From NCBI GenBank assembly GCA_015478945.1, contig JABUQX010057108.1, positions 10,001 to 25,231 on the forward strand: DNA of 15,231 nucleotides. Reading direction: 5' to 3'. This document shows positions 1-10,393 of this stretch, one piece after another. The notes under the pieces are model-generated. The model was not told where the DNA came from. It did no database searches and was given only the letters and a program-made list of their open reading frames with translations. The first letter of the stretch is position 1, and each line of letters opens with the position of its first letter. Origin of the DNA: Trachelipus rathkii (Eukaryota; Arthropoda; Malacostraca; Isopoda; Trachelipodidae). Made by a program: the position numbers and the translations under genes.

Positions 1-82
1 ATCATTTTACTTTATATATATATATAATATATTATATATATATTCATATATATATATAGTAATATAATATATATAATATATA

Positions 83-116
<34 letters not shown>

Positions 117-240
117 GTGTATATATATATAAATTATATATATGAGGAAATAAAGATAACAATTTTGCTCACCAAATGTCCATTAGTAAATGTAGGACTT
201 TATCCTTTATATAAGTATATAAGTATATATATATATATCT

Positions 241-271
<31 letters not shown>

Positions 272-1025
272 ATTATATCCATTTTATATAACAGTATATA
301 ATATTATACATATAAAATAATATATATAACACACCCATATAATATATATAATATATATAATATAATATAATAATTATATAATATATACGTTATTATCTAC
401 TGCCTATAAGTTATTATTTACTATAATATATACTCTCCCCTATTCTTTTGTGCTCATATCCATATTCTTATTACATTGGAGTAATTATATGAACATATGT
501 AATATTATATTAATATTTTTTTATATATATATAGTATAATACCCCACTCACATGTCTATATTATATAAAATATATATATATAATATATATAATTTAAATA
601 TATACATATATAATTAATTTCTCATATATAATATAATATATAATATATTAATAATATATAATATTAATATTTATATAATTATTAATATAATATTATATTT
701 AATTAATTATATATATATATGATTATATATCTAATATAATAATAATATATATATATACTTATATATTAATATAATAATTAATTAAATATATATTATATAT
801 TATCCATATATATTAATATATATATATATATTAATATTATATATATAATATTAATATAATATATATATATATAAAATAATAATGTATAATTATTAATATA
901 CTAATTATATATTAAATATATAATATATCATAAATATATATATATTAATATTATATATAGTATAATAATATAATAATATATTAATATATTATATATATTA
1001 TAATACTTATATTATATTCATTTAT
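1..1025. repeat. AT-only low-complexity tract with short islets
   Basis: The sequence is almost entirely imperfect TA, TAA and TTA runs. Short mixed-base islets interrupt it at about 143-205, 385-500 and 541-556; none carries a recognisable gene or RNA. There is no fixed repeat period, so this is cryptically simple DNA and not a satellite array. Such tracts are prone to slippage and assembly error. Confidence 0.9.
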
Positions 1026-1130
1026 TAAGTAAGTACCCTGTAACATATCGTCTATTAGCAGCAATACTGTTTGACGACTAGGTAGATTCGTAAGTATTCA
1101 CCTTGTAGTAAGATATAATCATATTTCTTC
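1026..1130. other. Unique islet, no gene seen
   Basis: About 100 bases of normal complexity lie between AT tracts. There is no open frame of useful length and no tRNA-like fold. CGTC and GACG about 20 bases apart could form a weak stem. Nothing else is supported. Confidence 0.6.
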
Positions 1131-1400
1131 ATCATATTATAATATATATATAGATATATATATTAATATAATAATATATATTAAATATATATATAATATT
1201 AATATATTAACTCATATCTATATTATATAATATAATATTATAATATATCTTCATATATATATATAATATATTAATTATTACATAATATTATATATATTAT
1301 TAAATATGATTATTATTAATTATATAATAATGAATATATTAAATATACTATTGAAAGTTATACCTATATATAATACTTAATTATATCTAATTTTATAAAT
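1131..1400. repeat. AT-only low-complexity tract
   Basis: Imperfect TA/TAA repeats with almost no G or C, like the tract at the start of the window. Confidence 0.85.
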
Positions 1401-2046
1401 ATTATTTGTACCTGTGTCATATGTCAGTCACTTATTAGGTAACTTTATTGATAGACATATGTATTCTTATAATAATATTTATGTATAAAATTATATATAA
1501 TAGTATCATATATTATATGTATCTAATATCACACACTCATAAATGTATATACTAAATATATATATTAATATTAGTATAATCATAGTACTATATGAAATAA
1601 GATGATGAGATGCATCCCAGTATACACTTGTTCAAGGCACAGGTTGATCGTAATTAATCCAGAAACAAAGTCACGAAATATAAAGAAAAACGAAAATGAA
1701 AATAAGAAAACAAAAGAACAGTTAAAAAAAAAACAATTTTGCAACTATTTTAAGCATATATATATTGCGAGGTGCACAAGTAAGAGAAATTGATAAAAAA
1801 AAAAAATGATATGGAAATAATTAGATTAAAGACTGATTAATGTTTTCTAGATTGTTATAATTTAGTTTATGTAAAATAAAGATGTACATTCAGATTATAC
1901 GAATTTTTTCTCTACTTAAATCTAACATTCCCATTAATATTTCTAAATCCTCTATACTTCAAAAGAATACTATAAATTTACTTAATATAAGAGTTTATTC
2001 GAAAGGATGGACCTGAAAAATCGTATTCTGCCATCTTAATTTAATG
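1401..2046. other. Unique AT-rich stretch without a supported gene
   Basis: A perfect 8-base inverted repeat, CATATGTC (1418-1425) and GACATATG (1454-1461), encloses 28 bases. An ATG-initiated frame of 63 codons (1602-1793) encodes a Lys/Asn/Glu-rich peptide. It matches no family I know, its composition is what A-rich DNA gives by chance, and I do not call it a gene. Confidence 0.5.
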
Positions 2047-2127
2047 TTAGCTCGGAATATTTCTGTGCCCTATCATATCATATGCTCTACTAACATCTGC
2101 ATCTATTGAGTAGAAAAATAAGCTCTT
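2047..2127 (-). pseudogene. Possible reverse transcriptase motif A fragment
   Basis: Read on the minus strand, 26 codons between two stops end at TAA 2047-2049. They contain a hydrophobic run followed by DADVSRAYDMIGH. Motif A of non-LTR reverse transcriptases has the form hydrophobic strand, D, V/L/F, S, K/R, A, F/Y, D, x, V/I, x, H, and the fragment fits this, including the catalytic Asp of the DVS step (codon 2095-2097 or 2101-2103, depending on alignment). A TAG (2128-2130) precedes it and no other RT motif is seen nearby, so at best it is a small fossil. The TnpB/Fanzor third RuvC motif (form NADVNGAYNI) is a weaker alternative: this sequence has AYD, not AYN, and carries the His typical of RT. 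A chance match cannot be excluded for so short a segment. Confidence 0.3.
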
Positions 2128-2280
2128 CTAAGAATACCATCTGTATAATTGCACGAAATTGCACGGAAAATATAATAAGATGAGAATAAAAAAAGTTTAA
2201 GTTCCATATTGAAATTAACTATAACTTTTGCACTATTTTAGTATAGGTAAAATGCATTAATCACAGTAAAATATAGCTTT

Positions 2281-3010
2281 GTTGAAATATATATAAAATA
2301 TGATATTGTAATAATATAATATATATACATTTTATATTATTCTACATCTGCTTAAATAATTATATAGAGTATTATTATTATATTTTTTTTACACCCGTGA
2401 TATCTTTATAATCTAGCTTAGGAAAAGCTATCAACCGTGAGTACCTTCATCCCTTATACATTACCTAATACCCGCTTAAATTGTATTATCTTTAATTTAT
2501 CTTTATTAAAATATAATCGTTATAGATTTTATTTAATACCCCTTGTAAACCCCGTTATATTAGCTACTGAAGTCATGATGCATTATTATGTATGGGACAC
2601 AAACCAGCTAGTGATGTTCAGGAGGAATTATTAATATTAATTAATACATTATATATATATATATATATAATATTATGATATACTATTAATATAGTAATTT
2701 TCATATATACTCTACTCACTCACATATAATATATTATAAATATATTATATTAAGATATATTAATATTAATATTATTATAAAATACTACCCCACTACCTCC
2801 ATTAAATATTAGTGTTAGATGTGTTGATGTGTGTTATGTTAGTATAGTGATGATATGAAGATATTAAATAATTATATATAATAGATAAGAGTTATAGTAA
2901 TACGTATAAATAAGAAGAGAGTAAGTAGAAGATATATTAAAGAATGTAAATATAATATATAGTAATAATATATATGATATATAATATATAATATATATAA
3001 TATATAATAG
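2281..3010. repeat. AT tracts separated by small unique islets
   Basis: Low-complexity TA/TAA sequence occupies about 2281-2400, 2636-2800 and 2860-3010. The islet 2401-2635 has an open stretch of about 65 codons starting at GTG, with no recognisable product. The islet 2800-2860 is GTGT-rich. No gene is supported. Confidence 0.7.
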
Positions 3011-5225
3011 AATAATAAAATTAAGATCCCGACATTGTTTCAAAAACGCGGCGTTTGAAAATATGCAAGTCAAAGAAAGTTTGGAAAGTGGCTAAATGTG
3101 GATGATTCCATACAATACTTTACCAGTGATAGAACTGACTGCAGTAGATAGTGATTAAGTGTGGCCTAAGTGAGCTGGACAGATAATGGATAAGGTATGA
3201 CTTTTACTCTTAATAAAACCATAAAAAGAGAAAAGAGAGTAAGTAAATGAAGACAAAAGATAGGAAGAGAGAGAGAATAATAGAATTTTTTTTATAAGAT
3301 AATATAGAAAGAATAATAGAGAAGATATTAAGAGAATTGATAAATAAGACAAGAACATGAGAAAAGTAGAATGATAGAGATAGAGGAAATACTAAAGGTA
3401 TAGTATAAATATATATATAGATAATATATAGAAGAATATAGATAGAAGATAGTATATAGAGTAATAGGTAAGAATATTATAGTAAAATAGATATAATATT
3501 CTCTTCTTTTGCTATCTTTAATCTACCTTTTTTACGCGACAAAGAATTGCGAGTAAGAAAGGTGCGAACTAGAGTCAAGCGATGAAAAAGATAAAGCAGG
3601 TAGAAGAAGTATGAACAAAAAAGTTTAAGAGAAAAGAAGCCCAGCCATTACCTGCCCCGCTCTGTACCATTAAATTAAGGAAAGGAAACGATGACGAAGG
3701 CAATCACAGGAGAGAGTACGCGACAGTCACTGAAGAGAGCTGAAGTAATCACGGGACAGAAGAGTGGACAGTGATCCTACACTATAGGTAAAAGAAATCG
3801 TCATGTTAGAGAGGGTTCGTGTTGATTGGCTTTAAAATGAATAAGTAAAGTGTAAAAGATGAAAAGAAATTAAAACAAGAATTAACATAATATCATCCAA
3901 TTCTTATTATTTAATAAATAAATATTGTTGTGAATGGAATTGTACCTGGCCCAGGTGGTGTCAACTCACTCCAGTCTCTCCCCTAATATAACGATCTCTC
4001 GCCCTACCTATCATCCCTCCCACCCTCTAGTAAGTCACCTTTAATCTTCTCGCCATCTGCCAAACTCAACATTTTTTCTCCTGTGTCAAACAATATCACT
4101 TTGTAAACTGTGGACTTTCAAATGCACTTAATTCTTTGCGTTCCACTCCCAACCGGTCTCGTTATCCTCCCATACACATCTCACAACAAATATAAACATT
4201 CCGCTTAACCCACCGATAATCCCAATTTATTTCAAACTATTTCCACATCGGAAAAAAAATACCTATCTAAACTCAATTATCATTTTACCTCATGCCATTT
4301 TATTTAAATATGAAAACACGAAAAGGCTACAAAACAAAATAAAAGCATATGAAAAGAAAAATTAATAGACATGATAGTAATGTCTTGACAAGTATCTAAT
4401 ACACGATGTTCATTGACCTCATTATTCCTACCGGTAAAATTAATTATCTTCATAAATATAATCTATTAATTTAAAGGCCCGTTTAGCAGCCGTTCCATAC
4501 GAAACATTCGTGAACTTTTTGAGTATCCACGACTATAAATTAAAATTTTTCAAGAGAGTTGGAATGTAAAAATATGGGTGGAAATAGAACCTCCTAAAGA
4601 ATCTGTTTAATAGATACTTTAACCAATCTCCTACTTTTTCGTTCTTCTTTAGACTCCTAGACACTAATTCGTCTGCAGAAAAAGAGTTTTAGATTAAAAA
4701 TCTTACTTTTTTAAGATAGAATTTCCTTTGACGAAAAAGATTTGGATATTCTTTTTGTTATAGAGGAGATTACTCCAAGCTCGACAAATTTCGAGAAGTT
4801 TAAAATTTATATCTTTTCAAATTTTACCTTTCCAAGGCAATATAAGAAAAATTGTGAAAAATTCTCCAACTCCACCCCCTCGAAATTTTCCCAACCCTAT
4901 GCCTATTCTAACAACCATTGTGATTTGACTTTTCCAATACATTTTCGTTTATTCTTATATCAATACAGTTTATTTTGTCAACAAGTGAGAGGGCAAAGTG
5001 TCCGAAAGTAATTTTGAAGTTTGGAGTTGTTATTGAATGGTTATGTGAAGAAATAAGCAAAACTCCTTATTTTAATAAAAAATTAAAGAATTTGGGAGAT
5101 TTCAGTCGAATGAATGAGAAAGTCATTTTCAGTGTGAATGCCTCGTGGACTGGAATTTTAGAATCGGATGTTCAGTAAAATCCTCACACTTTAATGTCGT
5201 TGCGGATAAAATATATACACCAGCA
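3011..5225. other. Longest unique stretch; no gene recognised
   Basis: Complexity is normal here but no frame gives a recognisable protein. Open stretches at 4742-5011 and 4975-5178 begin at TTG, not ATG, overlap each other and resemble no family. 3038-3060 is an imperfect inverted repeat: TTTCAAA, two extra A, CGC, then GCGTTTGAAA. About 3200-3500 is purine-rich with almost no C on the + strand; about 3950-4270 is C-rich and G-poor. These may be remnants of old mobile elements or non-coding DNA. Confidence 0.6.
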
Positions 5226-6185
5226 AGCCTTGATACTCGCTTATATTATATTATTAATAATATATATATTGTATATATATATATATATATATGATATATT
5301 ATTATATATTCATAATAATAATAATAAATATAATATATATATAATAAATTACAATATAACCTGATATATATAATATAATATAAATAACTATATAATATAT
5401 AATAATAATATATAATTACTTGGGATTAAATTACAGATAAATAATAAATAAATACACTTATTAATAATAATAATAATATATATATAACTATATATAATAA
5501 TAAAATATATATAATATAATAATAATATTTATTAAATATAAATATATAATAAATATACTATATATATATACTAATAACCTATATCATAATTATATAAATA
5601 GTATATATATAATAATTAAATCTATATATAAATAAATATATAATATCGGTATCATTATATAAATATTAGTTTATAATATAATATAATAATCAAATATATA
5701 AAAAATATAATTAATTTATATATATAATATATGAATTATATATATATAATATATATAAGTAATATTTATATATATATCTCAAATAATTTAATAATATAAT
5801 AATATAATATACTATATAATATATTTAATTATAATATATACATAATAATAATCATAATAATTATATTAATATATAATATAATATTATATATACATATACA
5901 AGTTTATATTTCCCCAGTATCGGATAAGGGCTCATACCGTATGTGTAAGCTTTTTTTTAAAAATAATATTCATATATATATAATACTATATATAATAATT
6001 ATAATATATATTAAACTATAATAAAATTAATTTATTGAGATTGTCGAATCAATAAAATCAATCAAAATCATTATATTATCTTTGTTAAGTATATCTAATA
6101 AATATATAAAATATTATATATGATTATATAAACTATATAATATATTATATATATATATATATAAATATATATAATAATAATATGA
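5226..6185. repeat. AT-only tract with one islet
   Basis: TA/TAA/ATT repeats without fixed period. An islet at about 5900-5955 has ordinary composition but no gene or fold I can name, and a T8 run follows it. A second modest islet lies at about 6030-6100. Confidence 0.85.
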
Positions 6186-6945
6186 CTGTGTGAAAGGTTC
6201 GCTGTTTTAAAGCCCAAAATAAAATTATTGAAAGCAATTCCCTGAACCCGTACCTAAATCATTGGTAAAATATTGTAAATTTATATTAGATACTTGATAG
6301 TATTCACTGAATTTAATTGTAAGTATAAATGTAATTTATATCTTAACTAGGATTGGTAATTCAACTGCAAAGATTAACCAACTTCGATTAAAGTTATATA
6401 TCCCCATTTTAAAGTGATTATATGTCACAAGAGAAAGCGTATTTTGACCTATTATTCGCAAAGCATGCAATCAAGAATTATACCGTCTATTATATTAGGA
6501 AATAATTTCGAAAACCATTAAACTTACCTCATTATAAATTACATATCTGCACTCGCGGATGTCTGTCATTAACATAGAAATCATTTATAGACTCTGATCC
6601 TCTGAACGACTGTGTAAGTTAATTTATTAATTTAAAAGACAAAAACAGAAACATTTGAATGAAGATGAAAATAATATTTCAAAAATAGTTTTTACATATA
6701 GAAAGGTCGTTGCGTTAGCCTCTCTGAGCTACGTTAGGTGCAGGTGATGCAGCAGGATATTAACAGAAAAAACACCTAACACGCCCCTAATTAGATTGTC
6801 CATCTGAACACATGTGAACTTTAGTCTAATACTTCCTTATTCAGCAACAAGTCTCGGCTACTATATCAATTAACCAGGTAACAACATACCCTCAACAAAG
6901 ACCCTAGCGCACTCCAGAATTAGTCCTTTACATTGTACAACGAAT
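6186..6945. other. Unique islet between two AT tracts; no protein gene
   Basis: Ordinary-complexity AT-rich DNA without a long frame in any direction. It contains a minus-strand tRNA-like A-box segment at 6701-6745 (separate entry) and a perfect 8-base inverted repeat, GTTAGGTG (6733-6740) and CACCTAAC (6773-6780), with a 32-base loop. Otherwise nothing is recognised. Confidence 0.55.
6701..6745 (-). ncRNA. tRNA-like A-box segment, possible SINE remnant
   Basis: On the minus strand, TAGCTCAGAGAGG (6719-6731) fits the pol III A-box / tRNA D-arm pattern (TRGCNNAGYNGG with a variable loop). It is followed by TAACGCAACGACCTTTC, which resembles the D-arm end and anticodon-arm start of tRNA-derived SINE heads. 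No B box (GGTTCGANTCC-like) is seen in the next 50 or so bases and no acceptor stem can be drawn, so this is not a tRNA gene. It could be a truncated SINE head or chance. Confidence 0.25.
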
Positions 6946-7150
6946 TTATATAAATAATATATATTATATATAAATTATAATAGAATTAAATATAGTATAT
7001 ATATAAATATATATTATATATTAATATACATATATAAATATTATTATATAAATATATTATATATATATAATATATATATATAATATATTATATATATATA
7101 TATATATAATATACTATAATATATAATATAATATAATAACATATATATTA

Positions 7151-7207
<57 letters not shown>

Positions 7208-7242
7208 TATATTATATATAATAATATATATATAATATATAG

Positions 7243-7273
<31 letters not shown>

Positions 7274-7504
7274 TATATAATAATATAATATAATATGTAT
7301 ATATATTATATATAATAAATTATATAAAATCAAATAATTTATAATATATATATATTATATTTTATATACATATACATATATATAATATATATATATATAG
7401 TATTATATATATATATAATATATAATATATATATATATATATATACTATATAATATATATATATATATATATATATTATTATTTATATATATATATATAT
7501 TATA

Positions 7505-7555
<51 letters not shown>

Positions 7556-7765
7556 TTAAGTCTACAATTATATATTTCTTGTTTATTATTTAAAGAAAGA
7601 TTAAAATAATTTACAAATTATAATATATATATATATATATATAAAATAATATAGTATATAATATATAATATATATATATATACTAAATATATAATATATA
7701 TATATAATTATATATAATATAATATAATATATATATATATTTATAGTATATATATATAATATATA
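6946..7765. repeat. Long (TA)n-rich tract
   Basis: About 0.8 kb of nearly pure A/T with several uninterrupted (TA)n runs, for example around 7158-7202 and 7512-7546. It directly abuts the 5' side of the retrotransposon remnant. Apparent open frames through its right end are artefacts of dinucleotide repeats. One C/G-containing islet lies at about 7558-7615. Confidence 0.9.
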
Positions 7766-7768
7766 TAA

Positions 7769-7916
7769 GGCCTTCAAAATCTTCTCGTCCCCCACCCACA
7801 AGACACTGTGGTGTAACCGCGTCAGCTTTTGTGCGCCGCCGCCTCTTCCAAAAAAATCCGAGATCATTTACAGGACTCTTTACCACTCAACTATTGTATT
7901 TCTCCTTCTTCTCAAC
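7769..7916 (+). other. Retrotransposon 5' leader
   Basis: About 150 bases of balanced composition sit between the (TA)n tract and the ORF1 ATG, including a GC-rich segment at 7818-7845. As non-LTR elements carry internal promoters in their 5' region, this stretch may hold one, but no specific initiator or downstream promoter element is recognised. Confidence 0.45.
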
Positions 7917-8175
7917 ATGAGGCAAACTTTCCTTGCTTATGCCTCAGCCTTATTTCTAAAAGCCGGGGACATAGAAACAAACCCTGGACCTGAAACCTAC
8001 AAATGTCCAATATACAACAAGGTAGTAAGAAGAAATTCCATAAACTCCAATTGATACAAACAATGGATACACTAACACTGTTCTCCTTTCACCAGGCTAC
8101 CACCTTCCTTCAAAACACCTTTGGAAGTCTGCACTCAACCCACAATAACCCCCACAACACACTTCACACAAACAA
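7917..8175 (+). pseudogene. Retrotransposon ORF1 remnant: 2A-like peptide plus zinc finger
   Basis: ATG 7917 opens 45 codons before TGA 8052-8054. Residues 1-16 include a hydrophobic stretch (FLAYASALFLKAG), and residues 18-25 are DIETNPGP, an exact match to the 2A consensus D(V/I)ExNPGP. In known 2A sequences the bond between the last Gly and Pro is not formed during translation, which would release a 24-residue leader. Next comes a zinc-finger remnant: CPIY, where a CPIC would be expected (TGC to TAC), then WIHxHC after an indel and stops. This resembles the PHD-like finger seen in ORF1 of CR1/L2-type elements. Frame damage shows ORF1 is dead. The ATG is chosen because the 2A motif follows it in frame and no earlier in-frame ATG lies in the leader. 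Confidence 0.65.
7965..7991 (+). other. 2A-like ribosome-skipping motif
   Basis: Codons read G-D-I-E-T-N-P-G-P. All fixed positions of the 2A C-terminal consensus (D, I/V, E, N, P, G, P) are present and the frame is open from the ATG through the motif. Similar motifs are known in ORF1 of several APE-type non-LTR clades. Activity cannot be judged from sequence alone because the upstream residues also matter. Confidence 0.75.
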
Positions 8176-8860
8176 ATGAACAACATTAATATATTACAAT
8201 TCAACACAAACGGACTACACAAGAAAACCAAAGAAATGGAAGCCTTCTTAAACAACACAACATACACATTGCTATGATACAAGAAACCCACCTACCCGAA
8301 AACTATCCAGAATCAAAATTCTACGGCTACGATGCCATCTTCACACCACAAACCCCTAAAATTCACACTCTACAAACTCTTATACATAACTCACTATTAT
8401 ACACAAACACCACCTTGCAAACTACAACGGCATTAAACGACAACATCACAAAAAATACAATCTTTCACAATAATGATAAATAAAAAACCACACAACCTAA
8501 TAAACCTCTACATTCCCCACCACACCTTACCATTCTGTCCCAGAATTTCAGACCAAACATCACCGATATCTCCCACCTCCCAAACCTAATATGAGGTGAC
8601 TTCAACGCCCACCACCCTACATGGTACAACGCCCAAGAAGCAGACCGAAGAGGAATACATATTATATCCAACATTGAAAACCTAAACATCCTAAACAACA
8701 CAAACAGCCACACCAGAAACCCACCCCAAACCAACCAAACATGCACATCACCAAACATAACATTATGTTCACCAACTATACACACTAAACTTCACTGGTG
8801 AACACAAACCTATCTAAACTTCAACCACTTCCCCCCATCATCATAAAATACCAAAATGTT
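8176..8860 (+). pseudogene. ORF2 AP-like endonuclease domain, broken
   Basis: A probable ORF2 start is ATG 8176, overlapping the ORF1 remnant. Residues LQFNTNGL (Asn at the first catalytic site) follow. After a one-base frame change near 8260 come IQETHL (catalytic Glu codon 8283-8285) and YGYDAIF. A second frame change near 8470 leads to GDFNAHH (8595-8615), with Asp and Asn codons 8598-8600 and 8604-8606. The codon before GDFN is TGA (8592-8594) where the family has Trp. The final Asp-His pair (usually SDH) appears as Asn-His at 8823-8828. Motif order and spacing fit an APE/DNase I-like nuclease that nicks the target for reverse transcription. The frame breaks make it non-functional. Confidence 0.75.
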
Positions 8861-9560
8861 AACAAAACAGAACAGCCACTTATAAAAGCGTACACAAACT
8901 ACAAAAAAGACAACTGGACACAATTCACCAACTATATAGAAAACAAAATACATCCCCTAAATTTTTGAAACTGCATCGACTTTACTTCAAACACTCAACA
9001 AAGCTATACAAAACTTCACTTCTCTAATTCAAAAAGCAGCTAACATATTCATTTCCAGAGGATATATTAAAAAATACCACCCAACCCAAACACTTGAAAT
9101 AGAACAACTAATCAAACAAAGCAAATGACTCAGAAAAATAATACCCAAATCACTTCAAACGACAACACAGATTAACGCCCTAAACACCCAAATCATAAAC
9201 TTAACAAATACACACTCTTCAAACAACTTCCAAACTTTCCTCACCAAGAACATCCAGCACACAAATAACACCAGAATGTGGAAAACAATAAATATACTGA
9301 AAAACTCAACCAATCAACAAACATCACCAAAAAACCAAACACACAAAACCCCCTATCCAACAAACAACACGCAAACATACTTGCAACTCACTTCCCAAAG
9401 CAGAGCCAAAAACCCACACACCCTCAAAACATGAAAATTATCAAAGCTCTCAAGAAAATAAAACTCAACAACGACCCAACAATAAAAATAACCACAACTG
9501 ATGTATAAAACATAAAAAAAAACACTCAAAAACTCACCTGCAACTGGCCCAGACAACATT
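8861..9560 (+). pseudogene. ORF2 linker between endonuclease and RT, broken
   Basis: Short open stretches in alternating frames continue the ORF2 polypeptide, for example DNWTQF near 8910, then a long frame from 9093 to 9431 interrupted by TGA 9126-9128 (local reading SK*LRKI). Another frame around 9431-9505 reads MKIIKALKKIKLN, with NSPATGPDNIS at about 9529-9560 marking the approach to the RT fingers. The stretch is A- and C-rich with very few G. It has no catalytic motif of its own and is placed by position only. Confidence 0.55.
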
Positions 9561-10047
9561 TCAAACAACCACCTCAAACACCTAGGGAACACAGCTTTAA
9601 CACAATTAGCACAAATATACAACAGTTCCATCAGCCTAAATTTCATTCCCCCTATCTGAAAAAAAACTATCATTATACCCAAACTAAAACAAGGAAAAGA
9701 CCCCTCTGACTCTTCATCATATCGCCCATTTCTCTATTATCAACTCTATGCAAACTACTAGAAAACCCCATACTAAGCAAAATAACTCAACACATAGCCA
9801 AACACAAATTCCAAAACGGCTTCAAACAAAACCATTCAACCACAACCGCACTCATAAACCTCGTTCAACCCACAATCAACGTCCCAAACTCAAAACCCAC
9901 TCACAAAACAATACTCATAGCAATCGACATCAACAAGGCCTTTGACACAGTACCTAAACATAATCCACAACATAAAATCTGACATCCCCACTAACCTAAA
10001 GAAATGGATTTCCAATTTTCTATCAGGAAGAACAGCCCAAATGCAAA
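9529..10047 (+). pseudogene. Reverse transcriptase N-terminal half, truncated
   Basis: The RT signature runs GPDNIS, PPI*KKTIIIPKLKQGKD (TGA 9657-9659 where the family has Trp), SSYRP, frame change, ISLLSTLCKLLE, KFQNGFKQNHST, IAIDINKAFDTVP (motif A, catalytic Asp codon 9926-9928), frame change, then KKWISNFLSGR. These are the fingers and start of the palm of a non-LTR RT. The expected continuation, including the YADD-type motif C, is absent: after about 10047 the sequence changes to unrelated DNA. With three frame changes and a stop, no active enzyme can be made. Confidence 0.8.
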
Positions 10048-10390
10048 CAAAGGGAGGAGGGCCTGACTGGCTGCTTGCGTTACAGCTTTACTACTTTAGG
10101 GTAAATGAATAGCATTGTTTTTATTAAAAAAATTAAGAAGTTTTTGGTAAAAACATAAAATGTTTTACATAAACTTTAATAATGTAACAGGTTTTCCATA
10201 AATAAAAATAAAATGTTTCAGATTAAGATGAAATGTTTGACTCAATGTATACTAACTCAGCAGGCATCTTTATACAGGGTTTGAAATAACACACATTAGA
10301 CAAGTCGAATGCAAGTTTTGATTCATGCACCGCAGTACTCAATCTCATCTCCCTCTTCAGCTCCCATTTAACTACATGCAGGAACCGGTT

Positions 10391-10393
<3 letters not shown>
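10048..10393. other. Unidentified DNA between RT break and (CT)n
   Basis: Ordinary AT-rich sequence with no open frame worth calling. It begins with a G-rich segment (10050-10075) that does not continue the RT. GTAAAAACAT (10147-10156) and ATGTTTTAC (10160-10168) form a short hairpin with one bulged A. It may be host flanking DNA or another element. Confidence 0.5.

Larger units (their letters stand above)
7766..10047 (+). mobile_element. Decayed APE-type non-LTR retrotransposon, 3' truncated
   Basis: Order on the + strand: leader, ORF1 with a 2A-like motif and zinc-finger remnant, AP-like endonuclease (LQFNTNGL, IQETHL, GDFNAHH), linker, then the first part of the reverse transcriptase (SSYRP, DINKAFDTV, KKWISNFLSGR). 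This is the architecture of APE-encoding elements in the CR1/L2/Crack/Jockey range. Frameshifts and in-frame stops occur throughout, so it is dead. The homology ends just after the RT SGR motif; the YADD box, thumb and 3' tail are missing. In 9181-9540 I count 106 C and 19 G, a marked strand skew. Clade assignment needs a tree. The left edge is set by the end of the (TA)n tract; no target-site duplication can be identified. Confidence 0.85.

Noticed and set aside
1..1600. Mitochondrial control region origin for the AT-rich DNA
   Set aside because: Similar AT tracts recur throughout the window next to nuclear-type mobile elements, and no mitochondrial gene is seen.
2047..2127. TnpB/Fanzor RuvC-III motif as the main interpretation
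   Set aside because: The AYD core and the His three residues later fit RT motif A better, and there is no zinc ribbon upstream.
4742..5178. Two overlapping + strand open stretches (89 and 67 codons)
   Set aside because: Both start at TTG, overlap each other and resemble no known protein.
7601..7886. Two overlapping minus-strand open frames
   Set aside because: They run through (TA)n sequence and the retrotransposon leader on the antisense strand; no protein similarity.
8465..8785. 106-codon minus-strand open frame
   Set aside because: Antisense shadow of the endonuclease region. The lack of G on the + strand removes stop codons from the complement.
9353..9682. 109-codon minus-strand open frame
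   Set aside because: Antisense shadow of the RT region, for the same reason.
8176..10047. A nuclear genetic code reading TGA as Trp
   Set aside because: Trp is encoded by TGG in the transposase exons and at several sites in this element, and the frame is also broken by indels, TAA and TAG.
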